NCBI GenBank assembly: GCA_946406115.1
Contig: OX291557.1
Location: forward strand, 14,106,501 to 14,170,500
Direction: 5' to 3'
From: Apoda limacodes
Taxonomy: Eukaryota; Arthropoda; Insecta; Lepidoptera; Limacodidae
Length of the DNA: 64,000 bases
Numbering within the stretch: position 1 is the first letter of the stretch; every line of letters starts with the position of its first letter. Both the position numbers and the translations under genes were made by a program. Positions 22,157-32,927 of the stretch are shown piece by piece. The notes under the pieces were generated by a model that did not search any database, was not told the DNA's origin, and saw nothing but the letters and a program-made list of their open reading frames with translations.

Positions 22157-24300
22157 GGCTACCTTTCCCTTCTATCACTTACTTTACTACTTACTAACGC
22201 GTGTAAAAAATACATTGCTTACATTATTTTGAAGAAGGTTAAAAATAGATAGATTAGACAGATGCACACTGTTTTTCGAAAATGGTCCTTTTATTACAAA
22301 AACCGTAAGATTTTATCATTTAAAAGTCTAAATTAGAATAACCGAATGAAAAATATGCCTACTTAAAAAAATGTTGAAAATCGTAACTTTTTGCCCGAAT
22401 AAAATTAGATTTTTTGTTTTCATGGCAATTAAAAATACTTTAGGTAATTGTCAAATACATTTCAGAAGCTCCTCTTAAGAGCCTTCCCGAAAATAAACGT
22501 CGATTTTCGTATTTTTGAAATGTTATAAAATATGACATAACTATAACCTATAATTTTGAATAAAATATTTATTATTACTTTATATATTTTGTGATAATAA
22601 TAAAATAACAAAATGTAGGTAGCATATTTTGGAAGAAATATCCTAAAAATTTAGAGTGATTATGATATATCGATTTAAAGACACTAAGACACGTGTGAAA
22701 GTGAAGAGCATTCGTCAATTATATAGAACGTTTTTTTTCAATAGCGTTTGTATTTTTTGGAAAATATACACAAATAGTATTATTTTACAATTCTTTGGGA
22801 GCGGTAGCCTGCGCGGTCGACGGGCGGCAGAATGGTTGCGGCCTCTATGCTGAGAGTATGTATCTCTTTTTCCTAAAATTTGTAGCAGTGTCGACTAAAT
22901 TATTCAACTGCGTAAAAACATTTGCAAAACAAATGCGCAAATATGCCAAAACTAAATAAATTGAAGCGATGAGAACTACAAAAACTCAGGAAAATGAAGT
23001 AAGAACCCTTTAATTTTTATTAATATAGATACTTAGGTATTGATAAATAAATATTTTTTTGTATAGAAACACCTTGTATAGTGTTGTAAAGAGTAGTACG
23101 TAGGAATGCATATTAGGAAATAAAATAATAAGCAATATAAAAAGGGCTGATTACTGCATTACAGACAGATGTAGGCACGTAGTGCGAGAATAGCATGTAT
23201 TTAGCTATTAGCGATTTATGTAGGTAATTATTTAGTTGCTTCTCAGATGCTTAATTACTCAGCCATGTAGCATCTTAACTTGTGTATGCCTTAATACTGG
23301 CAACTTCTAATTAAAACAAGCGGTTACTATGTAAGTTACACATAAGTACCTATTTTAACTTTAATAAGTAACTTTAAAATTTAATTGTTCAGAGATTATT
23401 ATTTACTTCAACCTGCTGCTGGAAACCATGCTACGGATTTCACCACAACCGACGTCAGGCGATACAACCGGTCGCCAGGTAGAACAATTAAAGTGGGGCA
23501 TAGGGCGAGTACTGGCTCGAATGAGCAGCCTGAACTGGGGAAGTACTCCCCACCACCCACCTTACAGTAAAAAACCACGGCCATTATAACACTAACATTA
23601 TGTAGTTCCTCTTTGAGGATTCGCTGCGCGGGGGGTAGCAGCGGTGCTCGTTGCTGTCAATGCTTGGCGTGGACACGGCGTGCTGATACGGTCAGGGAGA
23701 TCTGATAAAACGGCTGACCGCTGGCTGAACCCAAGGCCGCTCCAGCGCCGGAGCCCTCCCCACAGCTGCTCGCGTACTCCGCGGGATTAGACTACGAGTA
23801 CCCCCGCCGTCGTCTCACCCTATGGTGTACCACTCACATACTCTGCTTATGGTGCCGCACCCGTCCTCCTTCGTCGCTGAAAACAAAAAGCAGTCCCAAG
23901 TTTATTGAACCTTTTTATGAAACCAAAACCCAACTATCAAAAAAGTATAAATTGAAATGTCTTCGTTAATTATTCCAAAAAAATAAACATCTACAATTGA
24001 ACAATTAAAACGTTGTTTTTTATATTATGTCTTGTCCTGAATCGTCAATAAACCAATCAATTGCCAGATGAACCGAAAGTTCAAAGTATTTATTATATTC
24101 CTGAAAATTTGTTAATTTCTTAACTTTAATACAATTTTAATGCAATGTTCAGTTAATTTCAAACTACATACTCTATTAAGCTGTTGAACAATTAAATAGC
24201 TTTTTAGTTTTAGAATTGTATTTTGCAAGTTAAAGTTGCTTAATCGTTTTATGAGCGAGAAACAACAAAGAAAACAATAATTTTATTAAAATATAGATAT
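22157..24300. other. No confident gene; GC-richer segment at 23390-23880
   Basis: Mostly AT-rich. A segment of about 490 bases (23390-23880) is GC-richer, with phrases such as ggggaagtactccccacc and ctccagcgccggagccctcc. It lacks a recognisable protein and is probably a repeat. Confidence 0.35.
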
Positions 24301-24309
24301 TATAAAATA

Positions 24310-24359
24310 AAAAGCGGCAAAGTGCGTGACATACACTTATTTACTTATTTGCCGCTTTT
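24310..24359. repeat. 12-bp perfect stem hairpin
   Basis: AAAAGCGGCAAA (24310-24321) and TTTGCCGCTTTT (24348-24359) are perfect complements across 26 bases. It lies about 800 bp upstream of the first 189-aa gene. Function unknown. Confidence 0.55.
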
Positions 24360-24925
24360 GTTTTTTATTGGTAGGTAGTGTTTATAAAGTTTTATTACCA
24401 TGATCATATCCGGATTTTCAGATTTCGCACTTCAAAAGTTACATCATCTTTTCTTTTTCAACTTTGGTAGCTAATTAGAAAATATTAAATGCATTTAAAA
24501 AAATGCGTTTATCCAAAAAAACGTAGGTGCGTGAAAAAAATTAACTAAAAATATTATTTCTCAATTTTTATGACCAATATGTATGGCTTTCACAAATAAC
24601 CCGTTTCTGTAGAATTATATTAGAATCTAACCAAAGAATATAAGGTGGTGCCATCCATCCAAGAATTCCGATTTTAGCTAAGGAACCCTAAAACCTTTTC
24701 TCGATTCCACAACTATAAATCTGTCACATTTATAAATTAAAACATAATCAAAGAACCCACCACCACAGAACAAAAATAAGTTACGACACAACGTAAAAGA
24801 AACAGAAATGTAGGTGAGTATTTAAAATTATAGTTTTTCTGGATCAGAGCGGTAACAAATATACCGCATGTAGAATGTTAAGGTTCTCGGTGTAAATAAC
24901 CAGGATTGAGTAATTGAACCAACAC

Positions 24926-24984
24926 TGCGCATGTGCCTACTATCCTATAAAACCAGTGTCTAGATCTGCTTACAGACCAGTTCA
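24926..24984 (+). promoter_or_regulatory. Core promoter of the first 189-aa gene
   Basis: TATAAAA at 24946-24952 is preceded by the near-palindrome TGCGCATGTGC (24926-24936). It is followed about 33 bases from the TATA start by a CAGTTC initiator (A at 24979). The same three elements at almost the same spacing precede the second gene, which supports function. TGCGCATGCGC-type palindromes are NRF-1/Ewg sites in animals; that link is inference. Confidence 0.72.
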
Positions 24985-25131
24985 TAACCGATTTTCGTGG
25001 AACACCTCTTTTGTAGACTACGTTACATGTAAACATCGAAAAACTTTAAACTTCGTGTAATTATCGTCCCGCTTTCAAAAATATTAAACAAGTATGTTTC
25101 GGCTGTTGCAAGTGAAAAGAACTTATTAAAT

Positions 25132-25701
25132 ATGAAAAATATAATAGAAATTAATATGATTGATAGTGAGAATTTTTCCGGCGGTTTGTCGATGAAGGTA
25201 ATAAAAGATCAGCAAGATAAAGACGAAAAGCATTCAGTGCCAATGACTCCAAAAATTGTAGTGCGTCCGCCAGCTGAGGAAATGCCTGATAAAAGACGGA
25301 AAGTGACGCGATTAGTGCGAATTATTAGACGACAACTATCCCGAAACACAGATTCTGATTCCACCAGCAGCTCAAGCAGCAGCGATAGTGTCACTTCTAA
25401 CACGAGGCATTCGCACGACCATTCTTCTGAATCTTCTAACTCTAGCAATGAAATTTCTGACCGACGTCGTCGTAATAGCTCAACTGCATCTCTGCGGAAG
25501 ATCTTCCAGAGCTTGAACCTCACAGTACGCTCACAATCATATTCTCCTCCAAAAGCCCGTAATTCCAGAAAACAAGCACAACCAAAGAGTATACTTCGGC
25601 CACCAGTTACATATACTTATGTTAAAGGACTATCTGGATTGCCAACTCAGAGAATACCGCGGCGAGTGATTCATCGTGATACTTCAGGACTTCATCGATA
25701 A
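25132..25701 (+). CDS. Unrecognised 189-residue Ser/Arg-rich protein, tandem paralogue 1
   Basis: A single open exon. I do not recognise the family. Blocks shared with the paralogue at 28531 are: PKIVV.PPAEE (40-50); a basic amphipathic stretch RLVRIIRRQLS (60-70); a Ser-rich tract (74-107); RRRR.SST.SLRK (111-123) followed by FQS.NLT; and a C-terminal core (148-174) identical between the two, including SILRPPVTYTYVKGLSG. There is no signal peptide or transmembrane segment and no cysteine. Low complexity plus R-R-x-S sites suggests a phosphorylated, largely disordered protein, possibly nuclear; that is inference. The ATG follows a leader of about 150 bases and is the first in frame. TATA box, initiator and AATAAA mark a complete intronless gene. 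Confidence 0.8.
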   Translation: MKNIIEINMIDSENFSGGLSMKVIKDQQDKDEKHSVPMTPKIVVRPPAEEMPDKRRKVTRLVRIIRRQLSRNTDSDSTSSSSSSDSVTSNTRHSHDHSSESSNSSNEISDRRRRNSSTASLRKIFQSLNLTVRSQSYSPPKARNSRKQAQPKSILRPPVTYTYVKGLSGLPTQRIPRRVIHRDTSGLHR

Positions 25702-25809
25702 AGAATTGTTATCGTCTTAAAAGTGGTTAAGACCTATTTAACAGACATTTCTATGGACATAACAGACATTTATCAGATTTTATATGTATATCATAAAGAA
25801 AAGTTGTCC

Positions 25810-25854
25810 CGAAGTGCTGTGACTTGTATAATGTAAATTATGAATTAAAATAAA
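25810..25854 (+). promoter_or_regulatory. Conserved 3'-UTR block and poly(A) signal
   Basis: cgaagtgctgtgacttgt (25810-25827) is identical to 18 bases in the 3' UTR of the paralogue. It is followed by AATAAA (25849-25854) in a shared aaaataaaaaggctg context. Possible roles are a microRNA or RNA-binding-protein site or part of the cleavage signal. Confidence 0.65.
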
Positions 25855-25859
25855 AAGGC

Positions 25860-27018
25860 TGGCATAAAATATATGATTTTGATATGGTTAGGTGCAATTG
25901 TCTAATAAGTACCTTTATTGTTGAGGTGTTCAATGAATTTAGATATAGGCTAACCGTTCTCTCACATATTTGTTCTTTAATATTTTTATTTACCAAAGTT
26001 TATAGGAATACAAAAAGACATTTTATTGCATTTTTAATGACTTATTAATTAAGTATTAATACAATTTATTTATTTAATAACAAAAATTACATTGCTCTAT
26101 TTTGTAGCTAGGTAGATATATGAACATGTAAGTTAAGATATTTGTATACAATAAATAAATATATTGAATTTATTTTATTATTTTAATTTTATTACCTATT
26201 TGACTCGTTGATGTCCGAAACAAATAAAATTGATTAGTTGAAAGTAGTAGCTTACGAATGCGAATTCACAGAACTGAATTTCTAATTCATAATTTGAAGT
26301 TCTAAAGATTTTGAAAAAAATTTAAATTAACCAAACAGGTATCGGCTCCGAATACTAGATTGCGCGTCTATTAGGTAACTATAATAAATAAAAGTATTTT
26401 ATATTTTTCTAATCTCCTTAGCTAAATCTGATGACACTGTTGGTACGTTGTTGAATGAATAGTGCCTAGAGGTATCACCTGTGGAATAAATATTTCAGAT
26501 CAATCGAAATTAAAATCTTGTATGTTCTTTGCCAATTTATAGCTGCTCCTATGCAAAAATCAGGTAAACCCGTTGGTCCCTGGCTTGCTACGTGAAAAAA
26601 CAGAGCCGAGCAAAATTATCTGTAAAAACCTCTATAACCGTAGAAACTCTTGATCCAGGTAAAGTATTCCAAGTCCTTCTACATCTCTTCACCTATCCTT
26701 GTGCCAAATATAGGTCAAATAAATACTCCGTTGCGAAACCTATTAATTTTTCCTTTAATCTATGTACAGCCTATCCATTACCAATGTCGAACGATATTTT
26801 TCTGATTTCACTTGGCAATAAATTTTGAAATACAAGTAAAGACAGAATTTAAGTTACAAACAGAACTTAAAACTTATTCAGGAGCTGGTTGCAAAATAAT
26901 AAACACTGTAGAAGTATTGATTTTATGTACCTAACACATTGTGTAAACTGTTGTTTAACACAAATCTAAAGGGTAAAAAATATAGGAGTACATACTCCAT
27001 CCAAACCACAAAAAAAAT
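25860..27018. other. No gene seen
   Basis: AT-rich. 26540-26800 has weak resemblance to the Helitron-type repeat family (cttcacctatccttgtgcc); its ORF is a translation of repeat sequence. Confidence 0.4.
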
Positions 27019-27284
27019 TGGCCAAGTGCGAGTCGGAATCGTGCACGAAGGGTTCCGTACCGAACCGAAAGGTTTGCTGTAGGAGCCCCCCTCAAATATT
27101 TGTTTTATTCCGTTTTTAAGTATTTGTTGTTATAGCGGCAACAGAAATACATCATCTGTGGAAATTTCAACTGTCTAACTATCACGGTTCATGAGTTACA
27201 GCCTGGTGACAGACGGACGGACAGACGGACAGCGGAGTCTTAGTAATAGGATCCCGTTCTTTACCCTTTGGGTACGGAACCCTA
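27019..27284. repeat. Lepidopteran interspersed repeat ending in GGGTACGGAACCCT
   Basis: Begins tggccaagtgcgagtcgg and has agggttccgtacc near its left end and the inverted ggtacggaaccct at its right end. The interior has a GACAGACGGACGGACAG run. A longer copy lies at 58526-58909 and a scrap at 59187. Confidence 0.7.
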
Positions 27285-28310
27285 TAAAGGGGCAAATTTA
27301 AACACAGATCTGATGTCTCTGCTGTTAAAAAATGTGGGATCTAAATGTGTGTCAAGTTTTACAAAAAAAAAATACTTTAAGCTTGCAGAAATATCTGAAA
27401 ATTAAGTTACTACCCAAAATACTGGCCAAAATTATTTTATCTCAATCTAAAATAAAAGCGGCAGTTAATTCTTGGAAAACCTCTCATAGTTTCTTTCAAG
27501 TTATTTATAGGTAGTCTCTTTTTATATACAGGTTGTGCAGAACGCCTGGAGAACGCAGATTACGATTTTGACATAAAATTTAATATTTATTAGATGTAAT
27601 GTGAGTATAATGTCGTATACCCTACCGTTTACTGTTTTTTAAGATTTTTATACAAATCTTAAATTGAATATTTGTAATCTGCGCCTTAGAAAAAAAACAA
27701 GTAATGCGAGATTTTTTTATGAATTCTTAACCATTTTGGTTTCTTCGTAATTTGTATTATACGTATTTTCTTTAAATGTGTAATTTTATTAGAAGAAATC
27801 CAAGTTTTGGCTGATCAAAAACGCTGCAAAAATATAATAATGGATATATAATAATAATAATATATAAACTCGACAATTATCCCCGAAGTGCTGGTCACAG
27901 ACATAACAGACGTAAGCGCCCGTTACATGCACGTTTCATCGATGGGATTGCGTCCCACAAACGTAATAGGTATCGCCGTATCAAATACTCATAATAGCAC
28001 CAACTGCGAGCTCTCGTGTCTGTGTCACATGTTTTCTGGGATACCAAAACCTACCTAACAATTACTAAAATAAACCAACTTCTTTTGTATAAATTTTATT
28101 TTTGTTTCCTACTAAAAATATATTTTTCATTGCTTATATTAAAAATAGAACTCTTAGCGTATTCAATTGAATTCCTTAATAATAGAATTAAATCATGTTA
28201 AAATATACAGTTTTCCGAAATAATTAGCTATTCGAGATGTACCGGAAATTGTGGCAACGGCCATAATACAGGACCTCGACATGAAACAACCACAACTGAA
28301 GCATCACCAA
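27285..28310. other. Spacer between the paralogues, no gene seen
   Basis: AT-rich to 27870. Near 27882 a ccgaagtgctg string matches the start of the 3'-UTR block of the two genes and is followed by acataacagacg, which resembles another phrase in the first gene's 3' UTR. This might be a remnant of a further copy or chance. Confidence 0.35.
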
Positions 28311-28315
28311 AACCA

Positions 28316-28370
28316 CGCATGCGCCAACTGCATTATAAAAGGTCCAGCTCCAAGTCCCTGCAGTCAGTTC
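28316..28370 (+). promoter_or_regulatory. Core promoter of the second 189-aa gene
   Basis: CGCATGCGCC palindrome at 28316-28325, TATAAAA at 28334-28340, and a TCAGTTC initiator (A at 28366) 32 bases from the TATA start. The order matches the first gene's promoter. The initiator consensus TCAGT is the classic arthropod form. Confidence 0.78.
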
Positions 28371-28530
28371 ATGACACATTTTCACGAAACAACTCTATAG
28401 AGTGTTGCGTTAATCATTCACAACGAAAAACTTTAAGTAATTTGCAACTTTTACTTCGAAGTCATAAAAAATATTAGGCAAGATTTGTGTAATTCTACGT
28501 TTGTTGAAAGTGTAAACAACTGTTTTAAAG

Positions 28531-29100
28531 ATGAAAAATAAACTTGGAAATGATTTCATCGCAACTGAAAAGTTTATCGGCAGTCTATCACTGACAGCAG
28601 AAGATCAGCAAACAAAAGATAAGCACTACCGGATGACGACAACTCCAAAAATAGTGGTATTTCCACCAGCTGAAGAGCTGCCAGATAAAACTTCAAAAGC
28701 AACTCGATTATTACGTATTATCAGCCGAAGGTTGTCACCAAATACAGATGCATATTCCATCGGCAGTTCCAGTAGCAGCGACAGTATGATAAGCAAAGCA
28801 GGACATTCAGATGATCAGTCTTCTGGATCTGGCAGTAATTCCGGCAGCGAAGTGTCCGACCGACGTCGTCGTCACAGCTCTACTTCATCTCTCCGAAAGG
28901 TCTTCCAGAGTTTTAATCTCACTGCACGTTCTCAATCATGCTCCCTTCTAGAACGCCGAAAACCCAAAAAACAAGCACAACCAAAGAGTATACTTCGACC
29001 TCCAGTTACATACACCTATGTTAAAGGACTATCTGGATTGCCAACACAAAGAGTACCACGACACGTTGTATATCGTAATTCTTCTGGACTTCATCGATAA
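28531..29100 (+). CDS. Unrecognised 189-residue Ser/Arg-rich protein, tandem paralogue 2
   Basis: Same length as the gene at 25132 and alignable end to end with essentially no gaps from about residue 110. The first third is more diverged; the basic segment reads RLLRIISRRLS (59-69), and the Ser-rich tract has Gly additions (GSSSSSDS, SGSGSNSGSE). The RRRR-SST-SLRK motif, FQSFNLT and the 27-residue C-terminal core are kept. There is one cysteine (about 137). Both genes end in SGLHR. Same strand, 2.8 kb apart, with duplicated promoter and 3' UTR, so a tandem gene duplication that included regulatory DNA. The slower-changing C-terminal core is probably the binding or functional surface (inference). 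Confidence 0.8.
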   Translation: MKNKLGNDFIATEKFIGSLSLTAEDQQTKDKHYRMTTTPKIVVFPPAEELPDKTSKATRLLRIISRRLSPNTDAYSIGSSSSSDSMISKAGHSDDQSSGSGSNSGSEVSDRRRRHSSTSSLRKVFQSFNLTARSQSCSLLERRKPKKQAQPKSILRPPVTYTYVKGLSGLPTQRVPRHVVYRNSSGLHR

Positions 29101-29294
29101 GGAATTACTTAAAACACTTTCAAAACGATCAAGGGAATTAAATAAGTGATATGTGCATTTTAGAACAGTTAATAGAAAATGTAAGTATCATTATCATTAC
29201 GAAAGAAACCTGATGAACATCACAAGTTTCTAATGAGGACCAAGAATGGCGATACTGCCGAAAGAAAATAGGATATAGTCGTAAAATGTTTCTT

Positions 29295-29335
29295 CGAAGT
29301 GCTGTGACTTGTTCAATTCAAGGATGTAAAATAAA
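29295..29335 (+). promoter_or_regulatory. Conserved 3'-UTR block and poly(A) signal, second gene
   Basis: The same 18 bases (cgaagtgctgtgacttgt, 29295-29312) as the first gene, then AATAAA at 29330-29335 in the same aaaataaaaaggctg context. Confidence 0.65.
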
Positions 29336-29339
29336 AAGG

Positions 29340-30155
29340 CTGTAAATTGAATATGCAAAATAAGTACCTATATCATAAATGACATTGGTGTTCAATGAGA
29401 TATTAAAATACTTAATTAAAATAAAGTTTCTTATTGTATTTACTATAAAAGATACTTTTATATCATTTAATACATATGTAAAGGTATAAATCGTTAATAT
29501 TAGTCATCAGATAGTACGAAACGAATTAATCGTATTTACCTTTTTTCTGAATTTCAAGCATAGTGCCTTTTCATATGTTAAATAATTCTACTATATGTAA
29601 ATAGTCAATAGTATTCAATTACTTTAGTACATATAAGATAATTATATTACATTACATATATAGAAAAAATCTTTATTGTAATTATCTTTTTTGAATGCAC
29701 ATATATTGATACTATTTTGTTTTTATTTTAAAATAAGAAGGACTTCGTCCGCAACTTCAATGATTCATTTAATTTAAATTTATGTAATAAAAGTCAAAAT
29801 TATTACTTTAAATTTAATTTTTAATATTAATAAACATGGCGACTTTACGAATTTATTTTCAATAAGTAGTTTTATGAATCGTTGCTTAGTAAATATTAGT
29901 AATAAATGCTGTTATGTACACCACATATAGTTAATATTAAATAATTTCCTATTACACAAGATTTTGACCTAAAGCAACTTCTATTGCAATTACGTATTGT
30001 GTATATTGTATATTAGTCCTAAGTTTTCGTATACAATAAAATATTGACCATAAGTTTATATTGTTTCAATTTGAAAGACCTTAATTCTTAATTTAGATTG
30101 CCTATGTTTATAAAAGCGGTAGTCTTTGATTCAATTTAATAAACTTTATGTATAA
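29340..30155. other. AT-rich stretch, no gene seen
   Basis: No coding sequence or identifiable repeat until the Helitron at 30156. Confidence 0.4.
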
Positions 30156-30400
30156 CTAGCTGACCTCTATCTATCTATCTCCATTGCTGCCACCCCTCCC
30201 CCCTCCCCGGCGCATCGCTCGCCAGCCCTATTTTTTCTATTTTTGCTAGGTTCCTAAAGTTAAGCCTACCCATATCCATTTCTCAAGAATTGGACCATCA
30301 AATGTAAAACTATTTTTTTTAATCCAACTAGTAGTTCCAGAGATTAGCGCGTTCAAATAAGAAACAAACCATCACTTCAGCTTTATTATATTAGTATAGA
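30156..30400 (-). mobile_element. Complete small non-autonomous Helitron
   Basis: On the minus strand it starts TCTATACTAATATAATAAAG and ends CTAG. The flanking bases are A before TC and T after CTAG, exactly the Helitron A|T insertion rule. Length 245 bp, no coding capacity. Confidence 0.75.
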
Positions 30401-30790
30401 TAAAGTTCCAAAGATTAGCGCGTTCAGACAAGAAACAAACCAATTGTTTAGCTTTATTGACGTGACAACGTCTTATAAATTGGTTTGCCGGGTGACACTT
30501 CAAGAAACTGCGTTACGCTCCGCTCACGTTATGCGCTCACAATGAGAGCGAGTGAGAGGCACGCGGCATGGTTAGCCCGCCTAAGAGCGAGAGAGACAGA
30601 CATAAAAAGTGAAAGGCACAAGTTGTCACGATTCCGGACGGTTGTCCGACACTAATTTTTATATTAATATAGGCAAAGTTCCACAGGTTAGCGCGTTCAG
30701 ACAAGAAACAAAACATCTCTTTAGCTTTATTATATTAGTATAGACAAAGTTCCTAAGATAAGATTAGCGCGTTCAGACAAGAAAAAAACC
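30401..30790 (-). repeat. Tandem Helitron terminal units
   Basis: The phrase agattagcgcgttcagacaa, or a close variant, occurs at 30341, 30412, 30686 and 30761, each followed by aagaaacaaa and, in three of them, by tttagcttta. The units abut or are separated by unrelated sequence (30450-30660), so several partial Helitron 5' ends are stacked in the same orientation. Confidence 0.65.
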
Positions 30791-31440
30791 CAAAACTTTT
30801 GGTATGAACAAGGCAGTATTCTGTTGAGTACTCCAAGTTTTTTAGACGCCAGCTTCACCTTGTCTTGCAAATGATCTCGGAACTGAACATCGCTGAAGAT
30901 GGTAACACCAAAGATGTGACCCAATGTTCTTGGAGATGGTGACGGGAGTGTTCTGGAATTGTGGGACCACAGTGAATGGGATTTTCTTAGCGGTGCACTT
31001 GTGTATTTGTAGGGTTGAATCGGACGAAGTTTCCCCGTCCCCAGTCTGAGACTGAAAGTGGTCTCGATTTGAGACACAAGTTATCAGCACTTTTTCGCCA
31101 CAACGGAACTAGGGATGTTTGCAGGGCCCGTGTAATAAGCGTTTCCAATACTGTCATCTGCATAGCAATGTATGTTGTTGATGTCCAACATGTAATTCAT
31201 ATGCAGTAGAAACAGCGTAGGAGACAGCACAGAGCGTTGCGGGATACAAGCGGCTCGTAAGCGTCTGCCGGACAAAAAGCTAGCCACCCATTTGCACAAA
31301 CCCTCGGGCACTCCGTAAGATGGCAACTTCATTAGAAGACCCCGATGCCAGACCTAATCGAACGCCTTCGCTATGTCCAGGATACATGCCAATGCCTATC
31401 CCTGACTTTCAACGGCCAGTGCCGGTGTATGAGATACACT
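30790..31440 (-). pseudogene. Fragment of the 13.4-kb LINE family, RT region
   Basis: Minus-strand sequence corresponds to the RT of the LINE at 13455 from about motif A (KLPSYGVPEGLCKWVASFL, HCYADDSIG) through DVQFRDHLQDKVKLASKKL. The frame is interrupted several times and motif B is damaged. Both ends are truncated and there is no poly(A). Confidence 0.85.
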
Positions 31441-31702
31441 AGAAGGTCACCAGTCGAGTAGGTACTGTGTGTGGCAATAAATCAGTACCACCACAGAAAC
31501 TGTCAATTTGTTGCGCTCTGCTATTTACCAAAATACATAGTAACCTTTTAACTAGTTTTCACTTGATCGGACCTTACTCAAATAAAAATGAGATGATTAT
31601 TTAAAAGAAAAAAACTGAAAATCAAACGTTTGAAGTCAAAGTCACTGTCAAGGAAATATGAAATAAAACGAAAATAAAAATAAATTAAAAAATCAATACA
31701 CA

Positions 31703-31708
31703 TTTATT
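31703..31708 (-). promoter_or_regulatory. Poly(A) signal of the 103-aa gene
   Basis: AATAAA on the minus strand about 150 bases after the stop codon of the gene at 31859-32170. Confidence 0.55.
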
Positions 31709-31858
31709 AAACACACATTTAACATAAAGAAGAAAAAGAGATTTATCGTAGTTCCACGTTACTATCGAATAGAAACCTTACTACCCATCGACACTAGTCG
31801 CAAAACATCTCTTCTCAGCGACCACTATTCCTTATTCCCATGGAGTTAAAGTGAAGCT

Positions 31859-32170
31859 CTACCTCTTTCTTCGTCGCGTGTGAGATCTTTGCGAAGATCT
31901 GGAGCTCCATTCCAGGCTAAGATCGCTCGAAGAAGATGGTGTCTCCCGAAACTGAGCACTGGAAGTCCACCGACAAACTGTACAGATCGGCTCCATTGTT
32001 GTTTCTGGAACTTTCCTTGTTGCAATTTGGTTGCCGCTATAGGATTCTAGAATATGCTTGTAAGAACATTCTTGAGGTTCTGGACTGCGTCCGCGGGCCA
32101 CACTTAACCGCATCCGTAGGCAGGCGTTGCAGTATCCGCACGTATCGTCACGAAGAGTGCTTTGAACCAT
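31859..32170 (-). CDS. Unrecognised 103-residue Cys- and Ser-rich protein
   Basis: Intronless ORF with ATG in good context (CACAATGG). I do not recognise the family. The N-terminus has three cysteines spaced C-x2-C-x2-C (TCGYCNACLRM, residues 10-20), and later a C-x2-C pair (ICTVCRW). This could bind a metal, though no known finger fits. The C-terminus is Ser-rich (SSSSDLSLEWSS) and ends in a strongly basic SHTRRRKR that could be a nuclear signal. A TATA box and TCAGT initiator upstream and AATAAA downstream frame it as a full transcription unit of about 520 bases. It lies 2.8 kb from the 189-aa gene pair and shares their compact TATA-type design, but not clear sequence similarity. A retained ORF by chance cannot be excluded. 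Confidence 0.6.
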   Translation of the reverse strand: MVQSTLRDDTCGYCNACLRMRLSVARGRSPEPQECSYKHILESYSGNQIATRKVPETTMEPICTVCRWTSSAQFRETPSSSSDLSLEWSSRSSQRSHTRRRKR

Positions 32171-32222
32171 TGTGAGATAAGAAGAGATAGGCACGTTACT
32201 TATATGTTACAAGTTTAGGAAA

Positions 32223-32260
32223 CGACTGACACTTGCGGTCTCTATGCAGGATATTTATGC
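32223..32260 (-). promoter_or_regulatory. Core promoter of the 103-aa gene
   Basis: On the minus strand GCATAAATAT (32260-32251) is followed about 30 bases later by GTCAGTC (around 32227). TATA-to-initiator spacing fits an RNA polymerase II core promoter. Confidence 0.6.
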
Positions 32261-32263
32261 GTG

Positions 32264-32651
32264 GCGTGTCACAAAACATGGCGTCGAGCGCACGCGACAA
32301 CATTGATAACCCTGGGTCCGGGACAGGCGCCATTTAATAGTACACATACTATACTCAAATGTAGATTAGATGTATCCCAATATGCACATTACAAATCGTT
32401 CGACCTTTGCCTAGCCTGAGCTAACAGTACCAGTGCCTCGATAACAACATAAACTAGATTATTCTAGATAGAGTAAAGCTGGTTATTATCGGTTCTTACT
32501 GGGTATTATTATAGATATTTCGAGTAGTAGGTGTTTTAATTAATTAATTAGTAGGTACCGTGTAAATCCCAAAACAAGTTTGCTACGTTTATCGAGTTTG
32601 TATAATAAAAGGGAAATATGTTTTGGCAGGGTTGCCTATTAAAATGTGCCC
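32264..32651. other. No gene seen
   Basis: About 390 bases between the 103-aa gene promoter and the transposon; nothing recognised. Confidence 0.4.
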
Positions 32652-32927
32652 ACTATACTCTATCCACCGAAACGAGTTAATAGAGCATTGTCTCTGTCGC
32701 ACAATCCCTTACAAAAGATAAGGACACAAAAAGGTGAGTGGGCGTCAACTATACTGATAAAAAGTTAAGGTGTGTTCATATGCGATGATTTTGTGCGCTC
32801 AATAGTAAGCACTAAAACCACTTAAGTATTTTGTATTGAACTTAGAGAAAGAAAGAAAAATATTAAGACAATGTTTTAAAATAAAATTATGTATATTTAA
32901 ATAGTTTAACATATACAATTAATTAAA

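Noticed and set aside
24310..24359. Hairpin considered as a transcription terminator
   Set aside because: Intrinsic terminators are a bacterial feature; here it is at most a hairpin repeat.
25209..25523. 104-codon ORF antisense to the first 189-aa gene
   Set aside because: It is the shadow of the Ser-rich tract (Ser codons read as Glu/Leu antisense); no promoter or conservation signal.
31936..32175. 79-codon plus-strand ORF opposite the 103-aa gene
   Set aside because: No promoter or poly(A) signal on that strand, and the minus strand has both.
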